A stretch of 64,000 nt of DNA from assembly GCA_963815185.1 (NCBI GenBank), contig CAWFGC010000009.1, positions 1,054,001 through 1,118,000 on the forward strand, written 5' to 3'. Positions 29,035 through 37,852 of the stretch are shown here, in pieces; within the stretch, counting starts at the first letter, position 1; each line of letters opens with the position of its first letter. A model generated the notes under the pieces. The model saw only the letters and a list, made by a program, of their open reading frames with translations, was not told the DNA's origin and made no database searches. Made by a program: the position numbers and the translations under genes. This stretch comes from SHZL01 sp963815185. GTDB lineage: Bacteria > Pseudomonadota > Gammaproteobacteria > Xanthomonadales > SZUA-36.

Positions 29035-29997
29035 ATGAACGTGGCTACGGAAAATCCAAAGGCCAGTGCCGTGGTCTTCGCCTATCACGATATCGGTGTG
29101 CGCTGTCTCGAAGCGCTGCTGGAACTGGGTGTGGACATCCCGCTGGTGGTAACGCACGCGAACGACGCGTCGGAACACATCTGGTTTGCCAGCGTGGCGG
29201 ACCTGGCCAGGAAAAACAACATCGCGGTCATCACCCCGCGAGATCCGAACGAGCGCGCGGTCATTGCGCAGGTGGCCGCCTGCAATCCACAGTTCATATT
29301 TTCATTTTATTACCGAACCATGCTGGGGCAGGAACTGCTGGAGGTTCCGCGCCAGGGCGCATTCAATCTCCATGGCTCCTTGTTGCCCAGGTATCGTGGC
29401 CGGGTGCCGGTGAACTGGGCCATCATCAATGGTGAGAAGGAAACCGGCGTCAGTTTGCATCGCATGGTCGCGAGGCCGGATGCGGGCGGCCTGGTGGCGC
29501 AGCAGGCGGTGCCCATCCTTGCTAATGACACCGCGTTTGACGTGTTCCGTAAGCTGACATGCGCGGGCGAGCAACTCATCTTACAGTCCGTTCCCCGGCT
29601 GATCGACGGCAGTGCCCGGGAGACGCCGCAGGACTTGAGCCAGGGGAGTTATTTCGGCCCCAGGCGGCCGGAGCACGGCCGCATTGACTGGCAGCGCCCG
29701 GCGCTGGAGATTCATAACCTCATTCGGGCGGTGGCGCCGCCGTATCCCGGCGCGTTCTTCGATACCGGCGGACATCGGCTATTTGTCCTCGGCAGCTATT
29801 ACCGCGGGCTGCCGGCGCGCAGTTCCGCAACCTGCATCTATTGGCACGATGGGCGGTCCTGGGCCGACTGCAATGACGGCCGCCGGTTGTTATTCACGGA
29901 ACTGCGCTTGGGAAGCGCCGTTTTGCAGCAGGAGGGTTTCACCCGGTTGTTCGGCGATACGCTGTTGCTCGGCCCTGAATCCAGCACCGCTGGATAG
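29035..29997 (+). CDS. arnA: UDP-L-Ara4N formyltransferase (stand-alone ArnA N-terminal domain)
   Basis: N10-formyltetrahydrofolate-dependent formyltransferase of 320 residues. It carries the formyltransferase core FSFYYRTMLGQELL, FNLHGSLLPRYRGRVPVNWAI (catalytic Asn/His region) and the ETGVSLHRMVARPDAG segment with the catalytic Asp. In E. coli this domain is joined to the decarboxylase domain in ArnA. Here the protein stops after the formyltransferase C-terminal domain, and the decarboxylase is a separate gene at 32148. Confidence 0.9.
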   Translation: MNVATENPKASAVVFAYHDIGVRCLEALLELGVDIPLVVTHANDASEHIWFASVADLARKNNIAVITPRDPNERAVIAQVAACNPQFIFSFYYRTMLGQELLEVPRQGAFNLHGSLLPRYRGRVPVNWAIINGEKETGVSLHRMVARPDAGGLVAQQAVPILANDTAFDVFRKLTCAGEQLILQSVPRLIDGSARETPQDLSQGSYFGPRRPEHGRIDWQRPALEIHNLIRAVAPPYPGAFFDTGGHRLFVLGSYYRGLPARSSATCIYWHDGRSWADCNDGRRLLFTELRLGSAVLQQEGFTRLFGDTLLLGPESSTAG

Positions 29998-30009
29998 CGC
30001 CTGGACCGG

Positions 30010-30915
30010 ATGCACGTGCAACCATTGGTTTTGAAAGTCGACGTGGACACCTGCCTTGGCACCCTGCACGGCGTACCCGCCCTGCTCGATCTGTTCCAAC
30101 AGGTCGATGTCAAGGCGACCTTTTTGTTCAGCCTGGGTCCGGACCATACCGGCCGCGCGATCCGGCGCGTGTTCCGCAAGGGCTTTTTGCGCAAGGTGAG
30201 CCGCACCTCCGTGGTGAGTCACTACGGCATTCGCACCCTGATGAACGGCGTGCTGCTGCCGGGTCCGCACATCGGCAGGCGGGCCGGGCACATCATGCGC
30301 CGCGCCAGCGCGGCCGGTCACGAAGTCGGCATTCATTGTTACGACCATGTGCTGTGGCAGGACCATGTGGCCACAAAAGACCTGGAATGGACCCGCCGGC
30401 AGATGGAAAAAGCCGGGCTGGCATTCCTCGAGGCCTTGCAGCAAGCCCCCGCAACCCTGGGGGCGGCCGGCTGGCAATTGAACCGGCATGTACTGGCGCT
30501 CGAAGAACAGATGGGCTTTCAATACGCCAGCGATGTGCGCGGCCGCGCCCCGTTCTTTCCGGCCCTGGAGGGTGTCACCTCGCACTGCATGCAGTTGCCG
30601 ACAACCCTCCCCACGCTGGATGAGCTTATCGGTATCGACGGCGTGGACAGCGGCAACGCGCATCAAAGAATCCTGCAACTGAGCGCGGAGCCATTGCCCC
30701 AGGGACATGTCTATACCTTGCACGCGGAACTGGAAGGGATGAAGCTGATCGGCGTCATGCAGGCGTTGCTGAGCGGTTGGCAAGCACAAGGCCGGGAATT
30801 CCTCACGCTGGGGCAGCTCTACCAAAGGGTAAAAACGCAAGAAGTGCCCTCGAAATCCATCGTTTGGGGTGAAGTAGCGGGCAGATCGGGCTTGCTGGCC
30901 ATGGAAGGATCGTGA
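30010..30915 (+). CDS. arnD: 4-deoxy-4-formamido-L-arabinose-phosphoundecaprenol deformylase ArnD
   Basis: Polysaccharide-deacetylase (NodB-homology) protein of 301 residues. It carries LVLKVDVDTCLGTLHGVPAL (catalytic Asp with following metal-site residues), ATFLFSLGPDHTGRAI, GHEVGIHCYDH (metal-binding His) and the C-terminal VYTLHAELEG. Removes the formyl group from the lipid-linked sugar before flipping. Thirteen bases after the formyltransferase gene. Confidence 0.93.
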   Translation: MHVQPLVLKVDVDTCLGTLHGVPALLDLFQQVDVKATFLFSLGPDHTGRAIRRVFRKGFLRKVSRTSVVSHYGIRTLMNGVLLPGPHIGRRAGHIMRRASAAGHEVGIHCYDHVLWQDHVATKDLEWTRRQMEKAGLAFLEALQQAPATLGAAGWQLNRHVLALEEQMGFQYASDVRGRAPFFPALEGVTSHCMQLPTTLPTLDELIGIDGVDSGNAHQRILQLSAEPLPQGHVYTLHAELEGMKLIGVMQALLSGWQAQGREFLTLGQLYQRVKTQEVPSKSIVWGEVAGRSGLLAMEGS

Positions 30916-31065
30916 CGCATGGAAGCCCCGTTGGAACCTTGCACGGGAACACAAGCTCCCATCCATTGGGGAAGGCCGCTGCTTGTGGCGTATGATTCGG
31001 TCATGAAACATCGTCCAATCAGCGGGATAATGGACCTCAGCAGCCGCTGCGGGTGACCAGATGCC

Positions 31066-32109
31066 TTGAATCAGATCATGAATCCGAAAATGCATGCACA
31101 AAATGACGATCAGCGGCTCGATCTTTCCATCGTCATCCCGGTATACAACGAAGAGGCCGTGCTGCCTTTGCTGTTCGATCGCTTGTATCCGGCACTGGAT
31201 GCATTGCAGCGGCCGTATGAACTGGTTTTTGTCAACGATGGCAGCAAGGATCAATCCGCCGCACTGCTGAAACAGCAATTTACGCTGCGGCCTGATGTGA
31301 CCCGGGTGATTTCACTGCGCACCAATGCCGGCCAGCACGCCGCTTTGATTGCGGCGTTCAGGCACAGCAGGGGGCGCTATGTGATCACGCTGGATGCCGA
31401 CCTGCAAAACCCGCCCGAGGAAATTCCTTTGCTGGTCGCCGAATTGGACCGGGGCTTTGATTACGTTGGCACCGTAAGGCGTTCGCGGCACGACCGCAAG
31501 TGGCGGGATTATGCATCCAGGCTGATGAATGGCCTGCGCGAACGCATCACCAATATCCGCATCACCGACCAGGGATGCATGCTCAGAGGGTATTCCAGGG
31601 ATATCGTCACAGCCGTTGCAGACTCCAATGAATCCCAGACCTTCATTCCGGCCCTGGCCTATCTTTATGCGATGAACCCGACCGAGATTACCGTCACGCA
31701 TGATGAACGGGCCGCGGGTGATTCCAAGTACTCATTCTTCAAGCTGGTGCAACTGAATTTCGATCTGATGACCAGCTTTTCCGTGATGCCGCTGCAGTTC
31801 ATATCCATCACCGGCATGGTGGTCTCCCTGCTGTCCCTGCTGTTCGTGGTCTACCTCGCCATCAGGCGCCTGGTGATCGGGCCCGAAGTCGAGGGCGTCT
31901 TTACCCTGTTCGGTATCGCCATCTTCATCATGGGCATCTTGCTGTTTGCGGTCGGCATGGTCGGCGAATACATCGGCCGCATGTACAGCCAGGTGCGCAA
32001 CCGGCAGCGCTTCCAGGTCGCGGAGATCCTGGAGGCAGCGGGCGAGGACAAGCCCGCAGCCGGGATCAATACCGAGCAGCATCCACTGGACGCCGACGGG
32101 CACCCCTGA
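31066..32109 (+). CDS. arnC: Undecaprenyl-phosphate 4-deoxy-4-formamido-L-arabinose transferase ArnC
   Basis: GT2-family enzyme that loads Ara4FN onto undecaprenyl phosphate. The 347-residue sequence has LSIVIPVYNEEAVLP, VNDGSKDQS, the DAD motif in TLDADLQNPPEE, ITDQGCMLRGY, and two C-terminal membrane helices as in ArnC. Start TTG 31066 is possible; ATG 31078 is an alternative. It is separated from arnD by about 150 bases with no obvious promoter. Confidence 0.92.
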   Translation: MNQIMNPKMHAQNDDQRLDLSIVIPVYNEEAVLPLLFDRLYPALDALQRPYELVFVNDGSKDQSAALLKQQFTLRPDVTRVISLRTNAGQHAALIAAFRHSRGRYVITLDADLQNPPEEIPLLVAELDRGFDYVGTVRRSRHDRKWRDYASRLMNGLRERITNIRITDQGCMLRGYSRDIVTAVADSNESQTFIPALAYLYAMNPTEITVTHDERAAGDSKYSFFKLVQLNFDLMTSFSVMPLQFISITGMVVSLLSLLFVVYLAIRRLVIGPEVEGVFTLFGIAIFIMGILLFAVGMVGEYIGRMYSQVRNRQRFQVAEILEAAGEDKPAAGINTEQHPLDADGHP

Positions 32110-32147
32110 GCGCGGCTTGAATTTGTACACGTGATGCAGAGAGCAAC

Positions 32148-33263
32148 ATGAATTTACTCATTCTGGGTGTGAACGGTTTTATTGGCCACCACCTGTCAAA
32201 AAAACTGCTTGAAACCACCGACTGGGATATTTTCGGCATGGATATGCGCTCCGACCGCCTGAGCGGTGAACTGGCGCATGAGCGGTTTCATTTTTTTGAG
32301 GGCGATCTGACCATCAACCGTGAATGGATCGAGTATCACATCAAGAAGTGTGATGTGATCCTGCCGCTGGTCGCCATCGCCACCCCGGCGACCTACGTCA
32401 CCGATCCACTGGCCGTATTCGAACTGGATTTCGAAGCCAACCTGAAGGTGGTCCGGGCCGTGGTCAAATACAACAAGCGGATTGTCTTTCCTTCCACCTC
32501 GGAAGTTTATGGCATGTCGCAGGATGCTATTTTTCATCCTTATGAATCCAATCTCGTGCTCGGGCCGATTGCCAAGCCGAGGTGGATTTATGCCTGCGCC
32601 AAGCAGTTGCTGGACCGCGTCATCGCCGCCTATGGCCAGCAGCACGGCCTGAAATACACCCTGTTCCGCCCGTTCAACTGGATCGGCAGCGGGCTGGACA
32701 GCCTGCACACGCAAAAGGAAGGCTCCTCGCGTGTGGTCACCCAGTTTCTCGGGCACATCGTGCGCGGTGAAGACATCAAACTGGTCGATGGCGGACTGCA
32801 GCGGCGCAGCTTTACCGATATCTCCGACGGGATTGCCGCGCTGACCAGAATCATCGAAGACAAGGATCAGGTTGCCGACGGGAAAATCTACAATATCGGC
32901 AATCCGCAAAACGACCTGTCGATCAGGGAATTGGCCGAACTGATGTTGGCCATGGCCTTGAAAATCCCCGAGTATCAGCTACAGGCGCGCAAGGTCAATA
33001 TCGTGGAAGTGGATTCAGTCGAATATTATGGCAAAGGCTACCAGGATATTCAGAGCCGGGTGCCCTACATTGAAAATACCTGCCAGGAGCTTGCCTGGCA
33101 CCCGCAAGTGAGCCTGGAATCGGCGCTCGAGCGGATTTTTGACACCTACCGAACGGAAGTGGCCACTGCAGGCGCACTTGCTCGATTGCGGACAGGAGCA
33201 GAGAATCGAGCGGAGTTGAACTTCAATTGGAGCTCCCATGGCGGCTTCTGGCAGCAACTATAA
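32148..33263 (+). CDS. arnA: UDP-glucuronic acid decarboxylase (stand-alone ArnA C-terminal domain)
   Basis: NAD-dependent SDR-type enzyme of 371 residues that oxidises and decarboxylates UDP-glucuronate to UDP-L-Ara4O, the first arn step. It has the NAD motif LGVNGFIGHHLSKKLL, PLVAIATPATYV, FPSTSEVYGM, the catalytic YxxxK-equivalent in RWIYACAKQLLDRV, and FRPFNWIGSGLDSLHT with the ArnA-specific Arg/Ser region. The RRSFTDISDGI segment is also ArnA-like. It completes the operon. Confidence 0.92.
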   Translation: MNLLILGVNGFIGHHLSKKLLETTDWDIFGMDMRSDRLSGELAHERFHFFEGDLTINREWIEYHIKKCDVILPLVAIATPATYVTDPLAVFELDFEANLKVVRAVVKYNKRIVFPSTSEVYGMSQDAIFHPYESNLVLGPIAKPRWIYACAKQLLDRVIAAYGQQHGLKYTLFRPFNWIGSGLDSLHTQKEGSSRVVTQFLGHIVRGEDIKLVDGGLQRRSFTDISDGIAALTRIIEDKDQVADGKIYNIGNPQNDLSIRELAELMLAMALKIPEYQLQARKVNIVEVDSVEYYGKGYQDIQSRVPYIENTCQELAWHPQVSLESALERIFDTYRTEVATAGALARLRTGAENRAELNFNWSSHGGFWQQL

Positions 33264-33278
33264 TGCCATTGTGCAACC

Positions 33279-33303
33279 GATTTTTGCCACTGAGATCGTC
33301 TAA
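33279..33303 (+). promoter_or_regulatory. Candidate ECF-sigma promoter of the sigma-fecR-TonB genes
   Basis: GATTTTTGCC (33279-33288), eight bases, then CGTCTAA (33297-33303), 33 bases before the sigma gene. The same arrangement with the same spacing occurs at 37707 and 41314. The CGTCTAA part resembles an ECF-type -10 element. Autoregulation is inferred. Confidence 0.65.
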
Positions 33304-33336
33304 GTAACATACGCAACGGCCTGAACAGGCGAGCAC

Positions 33337-33957
33337 GTGCCCATCTACCTGGAAGACAAGAAGCTGGTCCGGCGCCTCCTCAAAGGCGACGAACGGGCGT
33401 TCGACCAATTTTTCAAGGACAATTTCTCGCGCCTGTACCGTTTTGCGCAAGCACGCATGTCCAATGATGCAGAAGCGACGCGGGAGGTGGTGTTGGCGGC
33501 GCTGTCCAAAGCGTTGCAAAAGATGAACAGCTATTGCGGTGAAGCGGCGCTATTTACCTGGCTGTGTGTGATCTGCCGCAATGAGATCGTGGATTGGGCC
33601 AGACGCAATGCAAACTACCGCAAGCATGTCGTGCTTACCGAAGATTATCCGGAAATCCAGGCGGCTGTGGATTCGTTGTTGACCCACACGGTAAGCGACC
33701 CGCACCAGCAATACCAACGGTACGAAGCATCACGCCTGGTGCAGGTAGCCCTGGACAAGCTGCCACGAAGTTACGGTGATGCGCTCGAGTGGAAATATAT
33801 CGAAGGCTATTCCGTAAAGGAAATAGCGCATCGCATGGGGGCCAGCCCGGAAGCCGTGCAGTCATTGCTGGCACGGGCGAGGCGGGCTTTCGAGGAGATT
33901 TACAGCACATTGAGCAAGCCGCTGTTCGATTCGGGGACACAGCAGGCAAGACAATGA
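33337..33957 (+). CDS. ECF-type RNA polymerase sigma factor
   Basis: A 206-residue sigma-70-family protein with regions 2 and 4 only. Region 2: DERAFDQFFKDNFSRLYRFA through TWLCVICRNEIVDW. Region 4: ALDKLPRSYGDALEWKYIEGYSVKEIAHRMGAS, a helix-turn-helix for the -35 element. Start GTG 33337. The stop overlaps the start of the FecR gene (ATGA), and a TonB-dependent receptor follows. This is the classic FecI-type cell-surface-signalling arrangement. It lies just after the arn operon, but a separate promoter sequence precedes it. Confidence 0.92.
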   Translation: MPIYLEDKKLVRRLLKGDERAFDQFFKDNFSRLYRFAQARMSNDAEATREVVLAALSKALQKMNSYCGEAALFTWLCVICRNEIVDWARRNANYRKHVVLTEDYPEIQAAVDSLLTHTVSDPHQQYQRYEASRLVQVALDKLPRSYGDALEWKYIEGYSVKEIAHRMGASPEAVQSLLARARRAFEEIYSTLSKPLFDSGTQQARQ

Positions 33958-35003
33958 CAGGTGAAAATATGAACGGCACAGACAGCCATCGGGGAATAAA
34001 GGAAAGCGGCGAAGTGAACGATTCGCTGTCCGAATTGTTTCGCAATGTTTCCGCCAGGCAGCGTCCGCCCGCTGAAGATGAGCGCTTTGTGCGCCAGGCT
34101 TTGCACGGACAATGGCTTGAAATGACCCGGCGCAGGCGCGGTGGCAGGCTTTTTTGGGCCTGGGCCGTTGCCGCGTCAATTGTTTTGGCAGCAGGCATCG
34201 CCCTCAGCATGCACCCGGGTTCATCTGCCCGGCCACAGCAACAGGTGGCGTCGGTCAACCGGTCTATCGGTCAGATCACGGTGCGCACACCCGATGAATC
34301 CGTAGCCTTGCAAGACCTTCCTGGGCAGGAACTGATGTCGGGCCAAATGGTCACCACGGCATTGGGATCCAGACTGGGGTTGACCTGGGCCAACCGCGCT
34401 GTCCTCAGGCTGGATGAGCTCAGTGAGCTGACGCTGGTTTCGCCGAACGAATTGTTCCTCGCCAACGGCCGCATCTACCTGGATACGGCTTTGGCTGATG
34501 ACACGGCAAGTGGAATCAGGATCAGGACGCCGCAAGGCCTGGTTCAGCACCTCGGAACACGGTTCATGACCGAGGTGACGGATGTGGGTACCTCAGTCAG
34601 CATCAGAGAGGGGCGCGTCGCCTATTTCCCGTCAGATGACAGCGATCAGGGGCGTACCGTGGCTGGGGCAGGACAACAACTGGCGGTGGGGGTCAATGGC
34701 AAGATTGCGATCGAGCCGGTCAAGACCTGGGGCGCGGCATGGCTGTGGGCCGAACAGCTATCGCCGGGATTTACCGCTGACGGCCGCAGCCTGGCCGATC
34801 TGCTGGACTGGGCCGGGCGGGAATCCGGCAGAAAAGTTCAGTACATCTCGTCAGACGCCGAGATGATGGCGGCCGGCACAGAGCTGCGCGGCGATGTGGA
34901 CGTGCCGCCGATGGAAGCCTTGTCCATTGTCACAGCCACCAGCGACCTGCGAGCCGAGGTCAGTGACGGCTTGATTCTCGTCAGCCTGTCCGCAGTGGAA
35001 TGA
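33954..35003 (+). CDS. FecR-type anti-sigma factor / sigma regulator
   Basis: About 350 residues. A cytoplasmic N-terminal part, one membrane helix (FWAWAVAASIVLAAGIALSM, about residues 65-85), then a periplasmic FecR domain (GQMVTTALGSRLGLTWANRAVLRLDE, FLANGRIYLDT, GLVQHLGTRFMTEV, and SVSIREGRVAYF) and a C-terminal STN-like portion. It should hold or activate the ECF sigma depending on the receptor state. ATG 33954 overlaps the sigma stop; ATG 33969 with AGGTGA upstream is an alternative start. Confidence 0.9.
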   Translation: MTGENMNGTDSHRGIKESGEVNDSLSELFRNVSARQRPPAEDERFVRQALHGQWLEMTRRRRGGRLFWAWAVAASIVLAAGIALSMHPGSSARPQQQVASVNRSIGQITVRTPDESVALQDLPGQELMSGQMVTTALGSRLGLTWANRAVLRLDELSELTLVSPNELFLANGRIYLDTALADDTASGIRIRTPQGLVQHLGTRFMTEVTDVGTSVSIREGRVAYFPSDDSDQGRTVAGAGQQLAVGVNGKIAIEPVKTWGAAWLWAEQLSPGFTADGRSLADLLDWAGRESGRKVQYISSDAEMMAAGTELRGDVDVPPMEALSIVTATSDLRAEVSDGLILVSLSAVE

Positions 35004-35112
35004 TCTGCCCGAAAACTTATGCGATTTCCCGATAAGTATTGTCAGTCGTGTATGACGGAGTTTGCTTCGTACACGTTATACTCTGAATTGAAGATTGCCG
35101 AGGGGCGGACGG

Positions 35113-37692
35113 GTGGCTTGTTTGACCGGCGTGTTCTGTTCTCAGAGTATCCAACTGCGCGCGGCTACGCTGCTATGCGTGCTGCTCATCACTGCGGGGC
35201 CGCTGTGGGCCCAGGCGCCGCCAGTTGCTGAAAAGTTCTGGCCGGGGCGGACACTTTCCGATGCGCTGGATGAGTTGCACGATGCCGGCGTACCCATTGT
35301 ATACAGCACCAATCTGGTAACGCCGGCGCTCAAAGTCACCCGTCAGCCAACCCGGTCCGATCCACTTGGATTGCTCTTGCAAGTGCTGGAACCACATGGT
35401 CTGGAGGTGCAGCAGCTCGGGGGAATGTACCTCGTCGTGCGCGCCGCAAAAAAACCGGTAATTCCATCCAATACGGGTATGCTGATGATCATCATCAGCG
35501 GCAGCGGCGAAGGGGGCAAGCCGGAGCGGGTAACAATCACTGCCCGGCCAAAACTGCCGCATGAGGAAGTTCTGGCTGGCGGTGTACATCAATATGACCA
35601 GGTGCCTGCGGGAAACTACAGGATGGAAATCAAGGCCGCAGGCTTTCGCACCGTGCAGCGTGAGATCGTACTTCATTCCAACCAGACCGAGGTTTTGCAA
35701 ATCCAGATGGAGCCTGGGCCGTTGGAACTCGAAGGCATCAGCGTTTCCGCCAGCCGCTACGTGCTATTTTCCAACTCGCAGTTCTTCATTGATCAGCGCG
35801 CCATTCAAAATCTTCCCGATCTGGGCGAAGATCCGGTGCGTTCGGCGCATCACCTGCCGGGTGCCGCGGCTGGCGGGCTGTCTTCCAGCACTCATTTTCG
35901 CGGAGGGGAACTGAACGAAACCTCGATTTATCTGAATGGCCTGGAATTGATCGATCCCTTCCACATTCGCAACTACAACAATATTTTCAGCACCATCGAT
36001 GCCCGCGCCATTTCGGGCGTTGAAGCCTATACCGGGGGCTTCCCGGCCAACTACGGTGACAGCACGAGTGGTGTCTTGTTATTCAACTCACAGCGGCCGG
36101 ATAAGCCGCACCACACCGAACTGGGACTGAGCGTGTACAACACCTCCGCCTTGTTCAGTGGTTATAGCGCCAGGGGCAATGCCGATTGGCTGCTGTCGGC
36201 ACGCCGCAGCAACCTCAATGAGTCCTTGCCTGATGATCTGGGCAATCCGTCCTATTATGACGTGTTCAGCCAATTGGGGGTCGATCTGAACGACCGGACA
36301 CGGCTGTCGTTCAACAGCCTGTACGCACATGATCAGGTAGTTGTCATCACGGAACCCGATTCGCTGGAACTCGAACAGTCCGACAGCAATACCCGCAACC
36401 TCTATCTCTGGATGGTGCTCGAGAATCAGTGGAACGCCGGTCTGAGCAGTACCACGGTGCTGTCATCGAGCCATGTTCGCAGTCTGCGCGAGGCACAGGT
36501 GAACGATCCCGACCAATATACCGGCACTGTGACGGACAGACGTAACATCGATGTTCTGGGTTTGCGCCAGGATTGGCTTTTTGAATCCGTGCCGGATCAT
36601 GAGCTGCGCTGGGGATTTGAAGTCAAGCGCCAGAAGGCCAGTTACCGCTATTCCTCCGAGGCGACATATGTCGATTTTTTTGACTCCTTTCTCGGCAAAG
36701 ACAATCCCGCCTATTCGCAAGTCAGCGCCAATCCCAGCGGCAACAGTTATGCCGTATTTCTGTCCGACCGATGGAATATCACCAGGACCACCGCGCTTCA
36801 GCCGGGTATGCGCTGGGACCGGCAGACCTACACCCGGCCCAACTTTTCTGACCAGTTGAGCCCGAGAATCAGTTTATTGCATCAATTCAATGAGATGCTC
36901 GAGCTCAGATTGTCATGGGGCCGCTACTACCAATCCCAGCCCATCCAGCAACTGCAGGTCGAGGATGGCCAGGACCGCTTTTTCCCCTCCCAGCGTGCCG
37001 ATCACTGGATCGCCGGCTTGCAATACCGGTTTGACGGCGGCTATCGCCTGCGTTTGGAGGCTTATGACAAGGATTACAGCAGACTCAAGCCGCGGTTTGA
37101 AAATCTGTTCGATGCGCTGGCGCTGATTCCGGAACTGGAGCCTGACCGCATCCGCCTCGACCCGAAATCGGCGCGCTCGCGGGGACTTGAATTAAGCCTG
37201 GAATATCGCGGTGAGCGGGGCGTCAATTGGTGGCTGAGCGCATCCTGGGCCAAAGCAACCGACTCGATCAATGGCCGGGATCGAACGGCGCTCCTGGGAT
37301 CAGCGCTATACGCTACAAGGAGGTATCGCCTGGGTGCACGGGCCGATATGAACTTGGGAGCTGCATTCAACCTCCACACCGGCTGGCCAACCACGGAACT
37401 GACTTTGGGATTCGATGAAGCGCAGGACAGGTACTTCCCGATCGCCGCGAGACGCAACGCCAGTCATCTGAACCGGTTTGCCACGCTGGATTTTCGCATC
37501 AGCCGGAGTTTCCAGGTCAAAATCGGGCAATTGTCCGCATTTCTGGAGGTGACCAATGCCACCGATCACCGAAACGTCTGTTGCCTCGATTACGATCTGG
37601 ATGAAGACAGTCGGGGAAACCCTTTTCTCGACCGATCTGAAGACACCTGGTTGCCCGTGATACCTGCCGCCGGCATCCTGTGGGAGTTTTGA
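35113..37692 (+). CDS. TonB-dependent outer-membrane receptor with STN signalling domain
   Basis: About 860 residues. After a signal peptide (ending near LWAQA) comes an STN domain (LSDALDELHDAGVPIVYST ... GLEVQQLGGMYLVV), which in transducers contacts FecR. A carboxypeptidase-regulatory-like segment, a plug domain (FRGGELNETSIYLNG, FPANYGDSTSGVLLF) and a long beta-barrel end the chain, with the terminal strand closing in WEF. I choose GTG 35113 because AGGGG lies at 35101-35105; TTG 35095 is also possible. Ligand unknown. Confidence 0.92.
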   Translation: MACLTGVFCSQSIQLRAATLLCVLLITAGPLWAQAPPVAEKFWPGRTLSDALDELHDAGVPIVYSTNLVTPALKVTRQPTRSDPLGLLLQVLEPHGLEVQQLGGMYLVVRAAKKPVIPSNTGMLMIIISGSGEGGKPERVTITARPKLPHEEVLAGGVHQYDQVPAGNYRMEIKAAGFRTVQREIVLHSNQTEVLQIQMEPGPLELEGISVSASRYVLFSNSQFFIDQRAIQNLPDLGEDPVRSAHHLPGAAAGGLSSSTHFRGGELNETSIYLNGLELIDPFHIRNYNNIFSTIDARAISGVEAYTGGFPANYGDSTSGVLLFNSQRPDKPHHTELGLSVYNTSALFSGYSARGNADWLLSARRSNLNESLPDDLGNPSYYDVFSQLGVDLNDRTRLSFNSLYAHDQVVVITEPDSLELEQSDSNTRNLYLWMVLENQWNAGLSSTTVLSSSHVRSLREAQVNDPDQYTGTVTDRRNIDVLGLRQDWLFESVPDHELRWGFEVKRQKASYRYSSEATYVDFFDSFLGKDNPAYSQVSANPSGNSYAVFLSDRWNITRTTALQPGMRWDRQTYTRPNFSDQLSPRISLLHQFNEMLELRLSWGRYYQSQPIQQLQVEDGQDRFFPSQRADHWIAGLQYRFDGGYRLRLEAYDKDYSRLKPRFENLFDALALIPELEPDRIRLDPKSARSRGLELSLEYRGERGVNWWLSASWAKATDSINGRDRTALLGSALYATRRYRLGARADMNLGAAFNLHTGWPTTELTLGFDEAQDRYFPIAARRNASHLNRFATLDFRISRSFQVKIGQLSAFLEVTNATDHRNVCCLDYDLDEDSRGNPFLDRSEDTWLPVIPAAGILWEF

Positions 37693-37706
37693 CATCCGGG
37701 CAGATT

Positions 37707-37731
37707 GATTTTCCCCCTATCTTCCGTCTAA
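37707..37731 (+). promoter_or_regulatory. Candidate ECF-sigma promoter of the ATP-grasp/KdoO gene
   Basis: GATTTTCCCC (37707-37716), eight bases, CGTCTAA (37725-37731). Same structure as the sequences at 33279 and 41314. The element lies about 120 bases before the gene start at 37853. Confidence 0.6.
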
Positions 37732-37852
37732 CGCAGCGAAAGCTGTCGTCGCAGATCCTTTGCATCCGTGTGGATGCAGCGGAATTTTCGATTTCGGCAT
37801 TACCCCAACCGGTCATCAGTTCGGATCGAACCCCCATCACCTCTGGAAGCAT

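Noticed and set aside
29890..31278. A 462-codon open frame on the minus strand
   Set aside because: It lies antisense to the formyltransferase, arnD and arnC, which are clearly real; it has no family resemblance.
35020..35060. Possible fourth ECF promoter (GATTTCCCG ... GTCAG) before the TonB receptor
   Set aside because: The -10 half does not match CGTCTAA and the spacing is off; the receptor is probably read through from the sigma gene promoter.
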